In this document: piece by piece, positions 42,204 through 50,696 of the stretch
Numbering within the stretch: position 1 is the first letter of the stretch
How the letters are laid out: each line of letters opens with the position of its first letter
Assembly (NCBI RefSeq): GCF_010550245.1
Contig: NZ_JAAGLU010000001.1
Span: forward strand, 186,001-250,000
Direction of reading: 5' to 3'
Length of the DNA stretch: 64,000 bases
From: Streptomyces sp. SID12501
GTDB taxonomy: Bacteria; Actinomycetota; Actinomycetes; Streptomycetales; Streptomycetaceae
Made by a program: the position numbers and the translations under genes
The notes under the pieces: model-generated
What the model saw: only the letters and a program-made list of their open reading frames with translations
The model's database searches: none
Told to the model about the DNA's origin: nothing

Positions 42204-42368
42204 TCAGGGCTGGATCAGGCCGCGCTCGTACGCCTTGACCAGCCGCTGCGGAACCATGTGCTCGACCCCGTCGACGGTGACCGGCACCAGCTGGGCCGTG
42301 GTCGCCTTCCACTGGGCGCGGCGGTGGCGGGTGTTGCTGCGGGACATCTTCCGCTTGGGAACGGCCAT
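42204..42368 (-). CDS. rpmF: Ribosomal protein L32, zinc-free (C-minus) paralogue
   Basis: This 54-residue protein was found by reading the short frame directly. It begins [20 protein letters not shown], the L32 N-terminus, but the usual four-cysteine zinc ribbon is replaced by a cysteine-free segment ending RGLIQP. GAGGAGGA precedes the ATG. Such C-minus ribosomal proteins replace zinc-bound versions when zinc is scarce and are normally Zur-repressed; a matching palindrome lies 46 bases upstream. It is convergent with the permease/TIGR03943 pair. Confidence 0.93.
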   Translation of the reverse strand: MAVPKRKMSRSNTRHRRAQWKATTAQLVPVTVDGVEHMVPQRLVKAYERGLIQP

Positions 42369-42413
42369 GGGAGTCCTCCTCGGTCTCGGTTGGCAGGCGA
42401 GACAGGACGCTAC

Positions 42414-42430
42414 ATGAAAACGGATCCCAT
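42414..42430. promoter_or_regulatory. Candidate Zur box upstream of rpmF
   Basis: ATGAAAAC-G-GATCCCAT is an imperfect 8-1-8 palindrome that matches the actinobacterial Zur-type pattern ATGAAAAT-G-ATTTTCAT at 11 of 17 positions. It lies in the AT-richest part of the 95-base gap. The gene type strengthens the call. Confidence 0.45.
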
Positions 42431-42463
42431 TAACAGTTTGGTGCGGTCGGCCCGGACGGCCTC

Positions 42464-43456
42464 TCAGGGAGCCATGCGCATGGAGCCCTGCGGGTCATGG
42501 GGATACGGCGGCGCGTGCGGCCCTTCCCCGGCCAGCCAGTCGGCGACGTACCGGGCTATCGGCTGCCCGGTGTCCATCTCGACGAAGCCGAACTGACCCG
42601 ACTGGTTGCATTCGAGGAACCACCAGACCCCGTCGAGATCCTCCGCGAAGTCGAAGGCCCCATAGGCGAGTTCGGCCTCCCGCAGATACCGGTGCACGGC
42701 CTCGGCGACCGGCGTCGGCACGTCGACCGGCCGCCACGGCTCGTCGGAGGGCGCGAAGCGGACATCGATGTCGTCAGGGTGCGCATTTGCCGCGACGGCC
42801 TTGCGGGCGGCGAGGATCCGGTCGCCGACCACCGTCAAACGGATGTCGGCCCGCTTGTCGACCCGGCGTTGCAGCAGGGTCGGTCCGAAGGTGACGGCCG
42901 TGAAGTCGACGTCGGGCGCCACCCGGCTCGTCGGCACCACCCTGGGCGGCTCCTGGGGGTGCGATCCGGAGACCGGCTTGACGACCAGGTCGGGAAAACG
43001 CCGCGCGAAGTCCCGGGCGGCCTGCGGAAACGTGGTGATCAGCGTGGCCGGGACGTGGAGTCGGCTGCGCTGTGCGAGATGCAGCTGCCAGGGCTTGTGG
43101 CGGGCCCGGGCGGCTGCGTCGGGATGGTTCATCCAGCGCGCGCCGGTACCCCGGAGCATGCCGTAGAAGGCCTGCGACGCCTCCTCGGTGAGCCAGCCGG
43201 ACGGTGCGGCGGCCCGCGCCCCCGGAACCCCCGGCCTGCGCACCCAGACGGACCGCAGCCCCTCCATGCTCACCGCCCTGCCGCCGACGGAGAGATGCCC
43301 GCGAAAGGCGTCGTCGACGTACTCGCCGGACAGGGAGACCTCGCCGGGCAGATCGGCGGGATCGAGTCGGACCACGGGAATGCCGGTGTCGTTCAGCCGG
43401 GCCACCACCAGATCCGCCGTCACATCCTCCTCGGACGTCAGGACCAGGACCGTCAT
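42464..43456 (-). CDS. tgmB: ATP-grasp ligase of a graspetide locus
   Basis: This 330-residue ATP-grasp enzyme has a first nucleotide-binding Lys in RHKPWQLHL and [14 protein letters not shown], then the metal-binding end [23 protein letters not shown] (split here as DFAEDLDG and LECNQSGQF). It matches the MvdD/TgmB type that forms ester or amide links between side chains of a precursor peptide. Its start is 15 bases after the precursor stop. It should modify the C-terminal Ser/Thr/Lys and Asp residues of that peptide. Confidence 0.88.
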   Translation of the reverse strand: MTVLVLTSEEDVTADLVVARLNDTGIPVVRLDPADLPGEVSLSGEYVDDAFRGHLSVGGRAVSMEGLRSVWVRRPGVPGARAAAPSGWLTEEASQAFYGMLRGTGARWMNHPDAAARARHKPWQLHLAQRSRLHVPATLITTFPQAARDFARRFPDLVVKPVSGSHPQEPPRVVPTSRVAPDVDFTAVTFGPTLLQRRVDKRADIRLTVVGDRILAARKAVAANAHPDDIDVRFAPSDEPWRPVDVPTPVAEAVHRYLREAELAYGAFDFAEDLDGVWWFLECNQSGQFGFVEMDTGQPIARYVADWLAGEGPHAPPYPHDPQGSMRMAP

Positions 43457-43471
43457 CGCGTCAGGTCCACG

Positions 43472-43663
43472 TCAGTCATCGAAGTGCGTCTTGGAACCGG
43501 CGGTCGACGTAGTGGACCCGAATTCGCGCATCACGGCATGGTCATGAGCGGCAATACGCCCGCCCGGCAGCACATTCAACTGCAGTCCGCAGTCATAACT
43601 GTACGGAGCGCTCACCTCCAACTGTTCTGCTGGGCGCGCGTAGTTCAGGACGAACAGCTGCAT
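43472..43663 (-). CDS. tgmA: Graspetide precursor peptide
   Basis: This 63-residue peptide has a leader MQLFVLNYARPAEQ, the family's recognition segment PYSYDCGLQL (about 20-29), and a C-terminal core STTSTAGSKTHFDD (50-63). The core has six Ser/Thr (50-54 and 57), one Lys (58), Thr59 and two terminal Asp as cross-link candidates. GAGGAG lies five bases upstream of the ATG at 43663. It is directly followed by its ATP-grasp ligase. No protease or transporter gene is adjacent. Confidence 0.85.
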   Translation of the reverse strand: MQLFVLNYARPAEQLEVSAPYSYDCGLQLNVLPGGRIAAHDHAVMREFGSTTSTAGSKTHFDD

Positions 43664-43891
43664 CGCTTCTCCTCGATCGGCGACGACGTCGGTCAAGTGG
43701 ATGGTGGAGCTCCGGTAATACAACTGTCCCGTCCCGCTTGCCCCGCCTCCAAGGAGTTATACGAATCGAACGCGTGAATGGTTGCCTCCCGTTGGCGGCA
43801 ACTGCGTCCGGGCAGCCTTTTGCGAGCCGCCACCCACGCTCGCGGTTCGCGGAGCCGGCGTCGCAGGGTCGGTGCCAGAGCCGCGAACGGG

Positions 43892-44263
43892 TCAGTGGCG
43901 GCCCAGGCCACCACTGCCGAAGGAGCCGCTGGAACCGGGATCCCAGCGTCCCCGCTGCTGGTCCTCCCGCCGCTTCGTCGACGCGTGATGAAGATCATGC
44001 GGCATGAGCCGCTCCCGCTCCTGAGCCGCGCGCGGCATCTCGTCCGGCTCTCTCATCTCACGGACCTCGTACACGGGGCCGGAAGGCGGAAGTGTGGGTT
44101 GTTCGTCAGGGCGGGGCCGGGCGGATTCCCGGTCCCGGACCCGCATGCCGAACCAGAAGGCCCAGATCAGTGCACCAGCGATGAACAGGCCCGCGACAAA
44201 TGCGGCCGTTACGTTGAGTAGATCGCTCGACGCGGCCAGTAGTTCAGACGTTGTCGTACTCAT
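43892..44263 (-). CDS. DUF6479-like small membrane protein
   Basis: This 123-residue protein has one N-terminal transmembrane helix (NVTAAFVAGLFIAGALIWAF, about 17-36) followed by a basic, charged cytoplasmic tail ending in a Gly/Ser stretch (SSGSFGSGGLGRH). It resembles Streptomyces DUF6479. No SD; GATAAT lies seven bases before the ATG, consistent with a leaderless transcript. It sits 228 bases upstream of the graspetide precursor on the same strand. Role unknown. Confidence 0.7.
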   Translation of the reverse strand: MSTTTSELLAASSDLLNVTAAFVAGLFIAGALIWAFWFGMRVRDRESARPRPDEQPTLPPSGPVYEVREMREPDEMPRAAQERERLMPHDLHHASTKRREDQQRGRWDPGSSGSFGSGGLGRH

Positions 44264-44339
44264 ATACCGATTATCGCCGACAGTGTATGAATGCGCGTCC
44301 GAAATGAAGTCTGTGAAATCTCTGTCTTCTTCTTGTCGG

Positions 44340-45152
44340 TCAGGGCTTCACGGCGACGGCACCGAATTGCGGAAGAGCGGCTGCGGAGCCGCTCTCCGGG
44401 CGCCACCGCGCACAGGAGACGAGCCCCGGGTCGAGAAGGTCCAGGCCGTCGAAGAAAGCGGCGACCTCGGCACGGGGGCGGGCGGTGATCGGCGGCGTGG
44501 CGTTCTCGTTCCAGAACTTCATCGCCTCGATGTTTCCCTCACCGTCGAGGTCCGAGTCGGTCGTCGGATGGGTCAGGACCAGATAACTTCCCGAGGGCAC
44601 CGACGCCATGATCCGGCGCACGATGTCCTGTGCCTGGCCCGTGTCGAGCACGAAATTCAGGATGCCGAGCATCATGACGGCGACGGGCCGCTCGAAGTCG
44701 AGGGTCTCCGAGGCGCGCTGCACAATGCCGTCGGGGCGGTGGATGTCCGCGTCGATGTAGTCCGTGGCACCCTCGCGCGTGCCGGTCAGGAGCGTACGGG
44801 CGTGCGCGAGCACGATCGGGTCGTTGTCGACGTACACGATCCGTGACTCGGGCGCGAGACGCTGAGCGATCTCATGGGTGTTGTCCACCGTCGGCAGTCC
44901 GGTTCCGATGTCCAGGAACTGCCGCACTCCCCGCTCGGCGACCAGGAAGCGCACGGCTCGCCCGAGGAAGGCGCGGTCCGCGCGGGCCACGCTGCGGATC
45001 AGCGGGAACATGGCGTCGATGTGGTCACCGACCCCCTGGTCGACGACGTAGTTGTCCTTGCCGCCGATCCAGTAGTTCCACACCCGCGCGTTGTGGGCCA
45101 CCGAGGTGTCCAGCCGGCCGCGTCCCTCTGACGTGCTGCCCTGCTCGCTCAC
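44340..45152 (-). CDS. SAM-dependent methyltransferase (DUF574 type)
   Basis: This 270-residue protein has an N-terminal NYWIGGKDNYVVD motif typical of the actinobacterial DUF574 group and the SAM-binding loop FLDIGTGLPT. The acidic VYVDNDPIVLAHA and the proline motif LTHPTTDSDLD follow. The GTG at 45152 is preferred (GAGAGGGAG upstream) over the GTG at 45170. It is 77 bases upstream of the DUF6479 gene. A link to graspetide tailoring is possible, but known graspetide methyltransferases are of another family (PIMT). Confidence 0.85.
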   Translation of the reverse strand: MSEQGSTSEGRGRLDTSVAHNARVWNYWIGGKDNYVVDQGVGDHIDAMFPLIRSVARADRAFLGRAVRFLVAERGVRQFLDIGTGLPTVDNTHEIAQRLAPESRIVYVDNDPIVLAHARTLLTGTREGATDYIDADIHRPDGIVQRASETLDFERPVAVMMLGILNFVLDTGQAQDIVRRIMASVPSGSYLVLTHPTTDSDLDGEGNIEAMKFWNENATPPITARPRAEVAAFFDGLDLLDPGLVSCARWRPESGSAAALPQFGAVAVKP

Positions 45153-45356
45153 GTCGCTCCCTCTCGTCACTTCCCTTGCCCCGCACGGACATTGACGAGC
45201 ACACGGGCCGTCAACATCGTTCGCGCCTACGAGGGTGATCTTATGGCCGGGCTCCTGGCGGCCGGCGCGGGAGGCGGCGGAGCCGGTGCCGCCGTGCGGC
45301 GGCGCAGGCCTCTAGTCTCGCCGGACAACAGGCGCAGGGGAGCGGGAGAGAGACCG

Positions 45357-47036
45357 ATGGATGACTACGGCTACGACCTCGGTACCCACGGGCGGCGGGT
45401 GACGACGTCGTCCGCCGAGGCCCAGAAGTGGTTCGACCGGGGTCTGGTGTGGACGTACGGCTTCCACCACGAGGAGGCCGTCGCCTGCTTCGAGGCCGCC
45501 GCCGCGGCGGACCCCGACTGCGCCATGGCCCACTGGGGCATCGCGTACGCCCTCGGCCCGAACTACAACAAACCCTGGGAGTCCTTCGACGGCGAGGACC
45601 TCGCACGGACCGTCGCCCGTACCCACGCCGCCGTCGAACTCGCGCAGCGGAAGGCGGCCGGTGCCACGCCCGCCGAACAGGCCCTGATCGGCGCTCTGCG
45701 GGCCCGCTACCCGCAGGCTGAGGCCGTCGAGGACTGCTCGGTGTGGAACGAGCCCTACGCCGACAGCATGCGGACGGCGTACGACCTCGCCCCCGACGAC
45801 CTCGACATCGCCGCGCTGTACGCCGACGCGCTGATGAACCTGACACCTTGGCAGCTGTGGAACGTGCGCACGGGCGAGCCGGCCGAGGGCTCCCGCACCC
45901 TCGCCGCGAAGGCCGTCCTGGAGCGGGCGATCGCGACCGGGGCCGGCTCGCGCCACCCGGGTCTCCTGCACCTCTACATCCACCTGATGGAGATGTCCGC
46001 CACTCCGGAGACCGCCCTGCCCGCCGCGGACCGACTGCGCGGCCTGGTCCCGGACGCCGGCCATCTGCAGCACATGCCCACACATCTGGACGTCCTCTGT
46101 GGCGACTACCGGCGCGTGGTGGCGGACAACGGCGCGGCGATCGTCGCCGACGAGAAGTTCCGTGAGCGGTCCGGCGCGATGAACTTCTACACCCTCTACC
46201 GGGCGCACAACCACCACTTCAGGATCTACGGCGCGATGTTCCTGGGGCAGTCCAGGACCGCGCTCGAAGCCGCCGCGCGACTTGAGGCCGCCGTCCCGGA
46301 GGAACTCCTCCGGGTGCAGAGCCCGCCCATGGCCGACTGGCTGGAGGGCTTCCTCGCGATGCGCGTCCATGTGCTGATCCGCTTCGGCCGCTGGTCCGAC
46401 ATCCTCGGACTGCCGCTGCCCGCCGACCCGTCGCTGTACTGCGTGACGACGGCCATGCTCCGGTACGCCCGAGGGGTCGCCCTCTCCGCCACCGGCCGGA
46501 TCGCCGACGCCGAGGCCGAGCGGGACCTGTTCCGCGCGGCGCTCACCCGGATCCCTCAGACCCGGATGCTGTTCAACAACACCTGCGCCGACATCCTCGC
46601 CGTCGCGTCCGCGATGCTCGACGGCGAACTGGAGTACCGCAAGGGCAACCACGAGGCCGCCTTCGCCGCGCTGGAGCGCTCGATCGAACTGGACGACAAC
46701 CTTCCCTACGACGAGCCCTGGGGCTGGATGCAGCCCACCCGGCACGCCTACGGCGCCCTTCTCCTCGAACAGGGCCGTGTCGCCGAGGCGGAAGCCGTCT
46801 ACCGGGCCGACCTCGGCCTCGACGAGACGCTTCCGCGCGCTGTGCAGCATCCCGGCAACGTCTGGGCCCTGCACGGGTTCCACGAGTGCCTCGTCCGCCT
46901 AGGCAGGGACGGGGAGGCACGGATCGTGGCCCAGCAGCTGAAGATCGCGCTCGCCTCGGCGGACGTACCGATCGAGGCGTCCTGCTTCTGCCGCCTGGAC
47001 GTCGGCACGGGCGGCGTGGACCAGGGCTGTTGCTGA
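45357..47036 (+). CDS. Tetratricopeptide-repeat protein
   Basis: This 559-residue protein is made of helical TPR-like repeats (EAVACFEAAAAADPDCAMAH at about 38-57, and repeats to the C-terminus). It has clustered histidines (HPGLLHLYIHLMEM, HLQHMPTHLD, AHNHHFR) and a Cys-rich end (SCFCRLDVGTGG with a final CC). GGGAGAG lies upstream of the ATG. No catalytic domain is recognised. The histidines and cysteines hint at metal or haem binding but this is unproven. Confidence 0.78.
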   Translation: MDDYGYDLGTHGRRVTTSSAEAQKWFDRGLVWTYGFHHEEAVACFEAAAAADPDCAMAHWGIAYALGPNYNKPWESFDGEDLARTVARTHAAVELAQRKAAGATPAEQALIGALRARYPQAEAVEDCSVWNEPYADSMRTAYDLAPDDLDIAALYADALMNLTPWQLWNVRTGEPAEGSRTLAAKAVLERAIATGAGSRHPGLLHLYIHLMEMSATPETALPAADRLRGLVPDAGHLQHMPTHLDVLCGDYRRVVADNGAAIVADEKFRERSGAMNFYTLYRAHNHHFRIYGAMFLGQSRTALEAAARLEAAVPEELLRVQSPPMADWLEGFLAMRVHVLIRFGRWSDILGLPLPADPSLYCVTTAMLRYARGVALSATGRIADAEAERDLFRAALTRIPQTRMLFNNTCADILAVASAMLDGELEYRKGNHEAAFAALERSIELDDNLPYDEPWGWMQPTRHAYGALLLEQGRVAEAEAVYRADLGLDETLPRAVQHPGNVWALHGFHECLVRLGRDGEARIVAQQLKIALASADVPIEASCFCRLDVGTGGVDQGCC

Positions 47037-47134
47037 GGGGGCGCCGGGCCTCACAGGCACCGAGGTGACCTGCGACGACTGCTGCGCAGACCCGCAGCCA
47101 CAGCCGGCCACCTGCTGACACCGGACCGGCATGG

Positions 47135-48481
47135 TCAGCCGTGGGCGTGCAGGCCGTCGAGGAGCGGGTGGTGGCTGTGGCGCCAGCCGCTTCCGACCCG
47201 TCGTGCGTCGGCAAGGTGCGGGTGCCCGGCGGGGAGACCGGCGTGCTCGTGCTCGACGGGTGCCGGTTCCCGTGCGGGCCACAGGCGTACGGCGAGCAGC
47301 GCGGCGGCCAGGGCGACGGAGCCCAGGGCGAGCACCGCGGACCGGAGTCCGGCCGTCGCGCCGAGCCATCCGGCCAGCGGGTATGTGACCAGCCAGCAGC
47401 TGTGCGAGAGGGAGAACTGGGCCGCGAACGCGGAGGTGCGCGCCTCCTCGGGCGCCGCCCGGCGGATCAGCCGCCCGGTCGGAGTGAGCACCATCGAGCA
47501 GGCGGCACCGAACGCGCCCCAGGCGGCCAGCAGCGCCGGCCAGCGCCAACTGCCGCCGCCCGCCACGGTGACGGCGCCGAGAACGACGAAGACCGGGGTG
47601 AGCAGCAGCCCTCCCCGCAGCATCACCGCACGGTCCGGGACGCGGTCGAGCATCCGGGGCAGGAGTAGCGCCACGACCATCGAGCCCGCACCGAACGTGC
47701 CGAGCGCCAGCGGTACGTCACCGGCGCTCCTACCGAGCTGGTCGCGGACGTACACGACCGTGTTGACGGTGACCATGGCGCCCGCGGCGGCCACCGCCAG
47801 ATCGAGGGCGACCAGGGCGCGCAACTGCGGAACGGCGAGGAAGAGGCGGGTGCCCGCGGTCGCCCTCGCACGGACACTGCCGCTCTGTGGGGCCACGGGT
47901 ATGGAGACGCCGGCCTTGGGCAGTACGGCGGAGGTCACCAGGGCGGCCGAGGCCAGGAAACCGGCCACCGTGCCCAGGAACAGCCAGTTGTAGGTGATCA
48001 GTGACAGCAGCGCGGCGGCGAGGGCCGGGCTGAACAGACTCTCCAGGTCGTAGGCGAGCCGGGACAGGGACAGGGCCCGGGTGTAGTCGCGTTCGGCGGG
48101 CAGTACGTCCGGCACGACGGCCTGGAAGGTGGGGGTGAACGTGGCGGACGCCGCCTGGAGCAGGAAGATCAGGACGTACACCTGCCAGACCTGGTCCACG
48201 AACGGCAGCAGCAGCGCGACCCCGGCCCGGGTGAGATCCGCCCCCACCAGCAGCGCCCGTCGCGGCAACCGGTGGGCGACCGCGCCGACGGCCGGGGCGA
48301 TCGCCACGTACGCCAGCATCTTGACGGCGAGTGCCGTGCCGAGCACCGACCCGGCGTCGGCGCCCGCGAGGTCGTAGGCGAGCAGGGCGAGGGCGACCGT
48401 CGCCAGGCCGGTGCCGGTCAGGGCGACGACCTGGGCGGTGAAGAGGCGGCGATAGGTGCGGTTGCGCAGTACGGCGAGCAT
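47135..48481 (-). CDS. MFS metal-type exporter with His-rich tail
   Basis: This 448-residue transporter has about 12 transmembrane helices (MFS_3/EntS-like) and a cytoplasmic C-terminal tail rich in His (HEHAGLPAGHPH and WRHSHHPLLDGLHAHG). AAGGGA lies upstream of the ATG. It is divergent from an ArsR/SmtB regulator with an alpha5-type metal site, so it most likely exports a divalent cation such as Ni, Co or Zn. Confidence 0.85.
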   Translation of the reverse strand: MLAVLRNRTYRRLFTAQVVALTGTGLATVALALLAYDLAGADAGSVLGTALAVKMLAYVAIAPAVGAVAHRLPRRALLVGADLTRAGVALLLPFVDQVWQVYVLIFLLQAASATFTPTFQAVVPDVLPAERDYTRALSLSRLAYDLESLFSPALAAALLSLITYNWLFLGTVAGFLASAALVTSAVLPKAGVSIPVAPQSGSVRARATAGTRLFLAVPQLRALVALDLAVAAAGAMVTVNTVVYVRDQLGRSAGDVPLALGTFGAGSMVVALLLPRMLDRVPDRAVMLRGGLLLTPVFVVLGAVTVAGGGSWRWPALLAAWGAFGAACSMVLTPTGRLIRRAAPEEARTSAFAAQFSLSHSCWLVTYPLAGWLGATAGLRSAVLALGSVALAAALLAVRLWPAREPAPVEHEHAGLPAGHPHLADARRVGSGWRHSHHPLLDGLHAHG

Positions 48482-48545
48482 GCGGCGATCCCTTGGCCGG
48501 TCGGGGAGCGGGCGCGATCCGACCCCACTGTAGCCATGGGTGCGC

Positions 48546-48559
48546 ACTTGTGCACATGT
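48546..48559. promoter_or_regulatory. ArsR-type operator candidate
   Basis: ACTTGTGCACATGT is a 14-bp palindrome with one mismatched pair, in the gap between the divergent exporter and ArsR genes, 65 bases from the exporter ATG. Confidence 0.5.
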
Positions 48560-48620
48560 TGATGCGGGAATCGGTACGGCGACACCCTCGACGGGTCCGC
48601 CCTGCCTCTACGCTGAGGTC

Positions 48621-48980
48621 ATGCCTGCTCGCGAGACCTTGCCAACTGCGGCCGATGCACACCTGCGTGCCCCGGACAGCGCGCGTCTCACGGAGGCGAC
48701 CGAGGTGTTCGCGCTGCTGTCCGACGCGACGCGGCTGCATCTGCTGTGGCTGCTCGCGCAGGGCGAATCCGACGTCGGCTCGCTGACGGAGCGGTGCGAG
48801 GCGTCGCGGACGGCGGTCAGCCAGCATCTGGCGAAGCTGAGACTGGCGGGGCTGGTGGACACACGGCGCGAGGGGCGGTACGTCCACTACAGCCTGCGTG
48901 ACGGGCATCTGCGGCGCCTGGTGATGGAAGCGTTGAGCCACGCCGACCACCGGGTCAGCGGCAGGGCGCCGCACGACTGA
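48621..48980 (+). CDS. ArsR/SmtB metal-responsive repressor
   Basis: This 119-residue winged-helix protein has the recognition helix RTAVSQHLAKLR at about 63-74. Its alpha5 region has D94-x-H96 and H107-x2-H110, exactly the spacing of the CzrA/NmtR alpha5 site that binds Zn, Co or Ni. A single Cys59 lies near helix 3. It should repress the divergent His-tailed MFS exporter and release DNA on metal binding. Confidence 0.9.
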   Translation: MPARETLPTAADAHLRAPDSARLTEATEVFALLSDATRLHLLWLLAQGESDVGSLTERCEASRTAVSQHLAKLRLAGLVDTRREGRYVHYSLRDGHLRRLVMEALSHADHRVSGRAPHD

Positions 48981-49071
48981 GGGCTGCGCGCACCCAGGGC
49001 CTGGGCTGGATACATGCAGCAAACGGGTGGGTGGGTGGGAAACCAGGCCTGGGCTGTATCGGCCTTGCCTG

Positions 49072-49797
49072 TTACTCCTGGCCGGCGCCCCGGCGTCGTA
49101 CGAGATACACCGCCGCACCCGCCACCACGACCACAGCCGCCCCGATGCCGATCCAGGCGCCCGTGGACATCCCACCGTCGTCGTCGCTCGTCGCCTCCGT
49201 GGCCTCGGCCGTGGGTGTCGGCGACACGGACGGAGACGCGGTAGGAGACGCGGACGGCGACTCGGTCGCCGTCTCGGTCGGCGACGGGCTGACCAGCTTC
49301 GCACCCGGCGCCGCAGCCTTCAGCTTGAGCACCGGCGCGGGCTGCTCACTGCTCTCGTCCAGTTCGATCCAGCGGTCGATCTTGCCGTCGCTGTAGGTCT
49401 GCAACGACTTGAAGGCGAGTTCCTTCACATCGGGAAGCTGCCGTACGACGACGGAGTACTCGGCGTTCACGCCGGCCTTCAGGGCCGGGCCCTTGATCGT
49501 GTAGCCGTCGTCGGCGGTCGTGAACTTCCAGCCCTTGGGGCCCTCGCCGTAGGTCACGTCGCCGGGCGCGATGCCCTTGGGCAGGATCACCCGGACCGCG
49601 GCGATACCGGCGGTGTCGGACTCCGCCTCCGCGTCGAAGGAGATCTCGACGTTCTCGGCGAGAGCCTGGGCCTTGTCGGACTCGACCTCCACGTGGGCGG
49701 CGGCCGGTCCGGCGGTGAGAAGGACGAGGGTGCCGGCAGCGGCTGCCAGGAGGGTAAGGCGTCGCGCGGTGCCGTGCTGGGCGGGGGCAGTGAACAT
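49072..49797 (-). CDS. YcnI-type (DUF1775) copper-binding protein
   Basis: This 241-residue secreted membrane protein has a signal peptide cleaved at AAA-H so that His35 becomes the mature N-terminus, the copper ligand of the YcnI family. A DUF1775 domain follows (GEGPKGWKFTTADDGYTI), then a Thr/Ser/Pro linker of about 50 residues and a C-terminal helix (GIGAAVVVVAGAAVYLV). CGGAG is upstream of the ATG. It precedes a His-rich membrane protein on the other side, consistent with copper acquisition. Confidence 0.9.
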   Translation of the reverse strand: MFTAPAQHGTARRLTLLAAAAGTLVLLTAGPAAAHVEVESDKAQALAENVEISFDAEAESDTAGIAAVRVILPKGIAPGDVTYGEGPKGWKFTTADDGYTIKGPALKAGVNAEYSVVVRQLPDVKELAFKSLQTYSDGKIDRWIELDESSEQPAPVLKLKAAAPGAKLVSPSPTETATESPSASPTASPSVSPTPTAEATEATSDDDGGMSTGAWIGIGAAVVVVAGAAVYLVRRRGAGQE

Positions 49798-49869
49798 GGG
49801 TGTCTCCGGGTCTTTCCGGGCGTGCGATGGCACAGAACGGCCGACCTGCGTCGGGCCGCTCCTGCGGGG

Positions 49870-50538
49870 TCAGTTGGCGAGAGCGAGCCACGTCGACGGA
49901 GGGCCCCGGCGTACCAGCACGTCCGCGAGAAGAGCGCCCCTGAGCGGCGGCGGGTTTGTCCGTCGCGGGCCCCGCACCCGTGATCCGCGGCCGGTCGGCG
50001 CCTGCCGGCCGGCGAGCAGCGCCCGTACGGTGGCGATGCGTGTCCGCACCGCCTCGACGGCCCCGGCCAGGCCGCGTGCCAGCGACCAGCAGGCCGCGTC
50101 CGCGCGGTGCAGGAGCACGGCGACGAGTACGGCGGCCACGGCATGCAGGACGGTCATCGCGGCCGAGTGGTGGGGCCCGCCCGGCCAGGCCCCATGGGCG
50201 GGCATCGCATGATGCACATGCGCGGGCATGGCCGTGGCTGTGGTCGGCGACGCCGGGTGGTGGTGCGAGTGGGCGGCCGACAGCCACACATGAAGTCCGG
50301 TCTGCGCCGCCGCGCTCGTGACCACCACCGCGGCAAGCGAACGCGGGCGCCGGGTACCGACCAGTCCCACGGCGAACAGCAGCACCGCCGCCGCCACGCT
50401 CGACCGCCACGGGGCGGGCCCCTCGGCGACCAGGTGATGCGCGCTGACCCCGAGCACCGTGCCGACGACCGCGAACACCGCTGCCCGGAACACGGGCAGT
50501 GGCGCTGAGTGTGTCGTCGGCGTACGGAGCATGGTCAT
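49870..50538 (-). CDS. His-rich small membrane protein
   Basis: This 222-residue protein has about four hydrophobic helices and a His-rich loop after the second or third ([23 protein letters not shown]). Its C-terminus is basic. The ATG at 50538 follows a GGCGGG stretch; other Met codons are close. No named domain. With YcnI next door on the same strand, 72 bases apart, a role in copper handling is likely. Confidence 0.7.
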   Translation of the reverse strand: MTMLRTPTTHSAPLPVFRAAVFAVVGTVLGVSAHHLVAEGPAPWRSSVAAAVLLFAVGLVGTRRPRSLAAVVVTSAAAQTGLHVWLSAAHSHHHPASPTTATAMPAHVHHAMPAHGAWPGGPHHSAAMTVLHAVAAVLVAVLLHRADAACWSLARGLAGAVEAVRTRIATVRALLAGRQAPTGRGSRVRGPRRTNPPPLRGALLADVLVRRGPPSTWLALAN

Positions 50539-50696
50539 GGCCCGCCCATCATCAACCATGCGGCGGCCGGGCAGGGACCGGGTCTCAGGAATTTCTCATT
50601 CCTTTCCCATGGCGGACCCAGGCATTGGTCACAGGATGGTCAAGCACCCAAGGGGGAGTTGGGGTTCTGAACGCCGGGGGGCAAGGAGGCACGGTC

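Noticed and set aside
47040..47130. Cys-rich minus-strand frame MPVRCQQVAGCGCG...
   Set aside because: It reads on into the antisense of the TPR gene and has no SD; it is probably a by-product of the Cys codons on the other strand.
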